From positions 1 to 14,869 of the forward strand of contig CAIUKX010000630.1 in the NCBI GenBank assembly GCA_903899795.1: 14,869 nucleotides of DNA. The letters run 5' to 3'. The position numbers and the translations under genes are program-made. The notes beneath the pieces were generated by a model, which made no database searches, was not told the DNA's origin, and saw nothing but the letters and a program-made list of their open reading frames with translations. The DNA is from an uncultured Flavobacteriales bacterium (GTDB lineage: Bacteria > Bacteroidota > Bacteroidia > Flavobacteriales_D > Crocinitomicaceae). Position 1 is the stretch's first letter; the number at the start of each line of letters is the position of its first letter. This document shows, one piece after another, positions 13,957 through 14,869 of the stretch.

Positions 13957-14430
13957 TTGAAGATAAAGTTCGTTTGCATAGGGAAAACAGGAAAAGACTT
14001 CCTTATCGAAGGTGAAAAAGAGTATATAGGCAGGTTGAAGCATTATGTTACTCTAGAAAGAATTGAGATTCCTGATATAAAAAATGCAAAGAAACTTTCC
14101 ATAGATCAAATCAAGGATTCCGAAGGAAAAGAGATCTTGTCAAAAATTGTTTCCGGGGAGCAAATAGTACTTTTAGATGAAAATGGAAAACAATTTTCCT
14201 CGGTTGAATTTTCTGATTTTCTTCAGCGTAAATTTAATCAAGGAGGGAAAGGGATTGTTTTTGTAGTTGGAGGAGCATATGGTTTTTCTTCTGAAGTTTA
14301 TGAGAAAGCCAGTGCAAAAATCTCCTTGTCAAAAATGACATTTTCACATCAAATGATCCGAATGGTTTTTTTTGAGCAAATGTATCGGGCAATGACAATT
14401 TTGAAAGGTGAGCCTTATCATCATCAATAA
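13957..14430 (+). CDS. rlmH: 23S rRNA (pseudouridine-1915 N3) methyltransferase RlmH
   Basis: RlmH is a SPOUT-class methyltransferase that uses S-adenosylmethionine to methylate pseudouridine 1915 in helix 69 of 23S rRNA on the assembled 70S ribosome. The knot-forming C-terminus is clear: GIVFVVGGAYGFSSEVY, SLSKMTFSHQMIRMVFFEQM and the terminal KGEPYHHQ, typical of the family. The start is TTG at 13957, giving MKIKFVCIGKTGKDFLIEG and 157 residues, matching the usual length of 155-159. The frame extends 13 codons upstream to another TTG, but that lies inside the -7 element and the extra residues do not fit the family. The next gene follows after 59 bp on the same strand. Confidence 0.95.
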   Translation: MKIKFVCIGKTGKDFLIEGEKEYIGRLKHYVTLERIEIPDIKNAKKLSIDQIKDSEGKEILSKIVSGEQIVLLDENGKQFSSVEFSDFLQRKFNQGGKGIVFVVGGAYGFSSEVYEKASAKISLSKMTFSHQMIRMVFFEQMYRAMTILKGEPYHHQ

Positions 14431-14489
14431 AAATTAAAGGTGAATTTGTTGTAAGTATTTTTTTAAATAGTGTAAAATAGTTAAACTAA

Positions 14490-14869
14490 ATGGATAAGGA
14501 GTACGAATTAAAATACCATAAATTAGAAGAAGAGTATTGGTGGTTTCAAGCTCGCCGTCAAATTTTGGTGGATTTCATCAAAAGAATGAATTTGTCTACT
14601 GATGCTAAAATATTGGAAATAGGTTGTTCCGGTGGACAATTATTAACAGAATTAAAACAGCTTGGGTATACAAACAGTCATGGAATCGATATAAGTGAAA
14701 CAGCGATTGAAGTTTGTAATGTCAAAGGTCTTGACAATACGTCTGTAATGGATGCTATCAATTTAGAGTTTGGGGAAAGTACGTTTGATTTGTTAATAGC
14801 TTCAGACGTTTTGGAACACATCGAGAATGATCATTCAGCGCTGGAAGAGTGGAGTCGAGTACTGAAAAA
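14490..14869 (+). CDS. class I SAM-dependent methyltransferase, partial at its 3' end
   Basis: An open frame from ATG 14490 reaches the right window edge (126 codons seen). It shows a Rossmann methyltransferase: motif I ILEIGCSGGQLL (about 42-53), HGIDISETAIEVC (64-76) for the ribose-binding acidic region, and FDLLIASDVLEHIEND (99-114), the motif-IV region of the Methyltransf_11/23 group. The start MDKEYELKYHKLEEEYWWFQARR contains the YWWF.ARR segment often seen in methyltransferases encoded in glycan and glycosyltransferase clusters, so a sugar or lipid-linked substrate is possible. This rests on recall, not on neighbours visible here. No convincing promoter was found, and it may be read through from rlmH. 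Family is firm, substrate unknown. Confidence 0.88.
   Translation, partial: MDKEYELKYHKLEEEYWWFQARRQILVDFIKRMNLSTDAKILEIGCSGGQLLTELKQLGYTNSHGIDISETAIEVCNVKGLDNTSVMDAINLEFGESTFDLLIASDVLEHIENDHSALEEWSRVLK

Noticed and set aside
14445..14475. Promoter of the methyltransferase gene (TTTG, then 19 bp, then TAGTGTAA)
   Set aside because: The spacing is right, but the -7 half fails to match TTTG, so the support is too weak to list.

Overview
The window looks like a chromosomal segment of a member of the Bacteroidota, most likely the order Flavobacteriales. The DNA is AT-rich. There are almost no Shine-Dalgarno sequences ahead of genes. Many genes are instead preceded by exact or near matches to the Bacteroidota -7 promoter element TAnnTTTG. 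The gene families agree: PruA with the FKVP..NEPVKSYAPGSPE N-terminus, a DUF4783 protein between nadC and rlmH, a lipoprotein with a GCTDPxAxNYNxxA segment, and a UpxY-like NusG paralogue. A Fluviicola/Crocinitomicaceae-type organism is my guess but is not proven. No tRNA, rRNA, CRISPR array or insertion sequence is visible.

Layout. 1-1400 (-): an MBOAT-family O-acyltransferase running off the left edge, with a GTG start. 1401-1587: a divergent control region with a 16-bp palindrome and a hairpin of 11-bp arms. 1588-1953 (+): the fluoride channel CrcB. 2061-3389 (-): a PlsC-like acyltransferase with a long membrane C-terminus. 3577-5525 (+): a coupled pair, polysaccharide deacetylase and GNAT acetyltransferase, closed by a bidirectional terminator shared with pruA (5634-7262, -). 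7538-7735 (+): a small cysteine-rich lipoprotein, whose terminator also serves the convergent icd. 7814-9046 (-): NADP-isocitrate dehydrogenase, interrupted by one in-frame TAA. 9047-9279: an intergenic region with two inverted copies of a 35-bp degenerate repeat. 9280-10657 (-): dedA-family gene and aroE, overlapping by 8 bp. 10771-11145 (+): a small multi-spanning membrane protein with a GldL-like FKxxHWP motif. 11244-11768 (+): a UpxY/NusG-like antiterminator (GTG start) with no co-directional partner. 11895-11955: a TATACA array with exact 11-bp period, touching the end of nadC (11949-12785, -). 12871-13464 (+): a lipoprotein resembling DUF1566. 13470-13853 (-): a DUF4783 protein. 13957-14430 (+): rlmH (TTG start). 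14490 to the right edge (+): a class I SAM methyltransferase.

Most genes are housekeeping functions: proline catabolism (pruA), TCA cycle (icd), aromatic synthesis (aroE), NAD synthesis (nadC), ribosome modification (rlmH), fluoride export (crcB). Mixed with these are envelope or glycan functions: the MBOAT protein, deacetylase plus GNAT, the PlsC-like protein, two lipoproteins, the UpxY-like regulator and possibly the methyltransferase. I see no complete new defence system or mobile element. The items most worth a second look are the single nonsense codon in an otherwise well-preserved icd, the helically phased 11-bp array, the paired 35-bp repeats, and the lone UpxY-like regulator.
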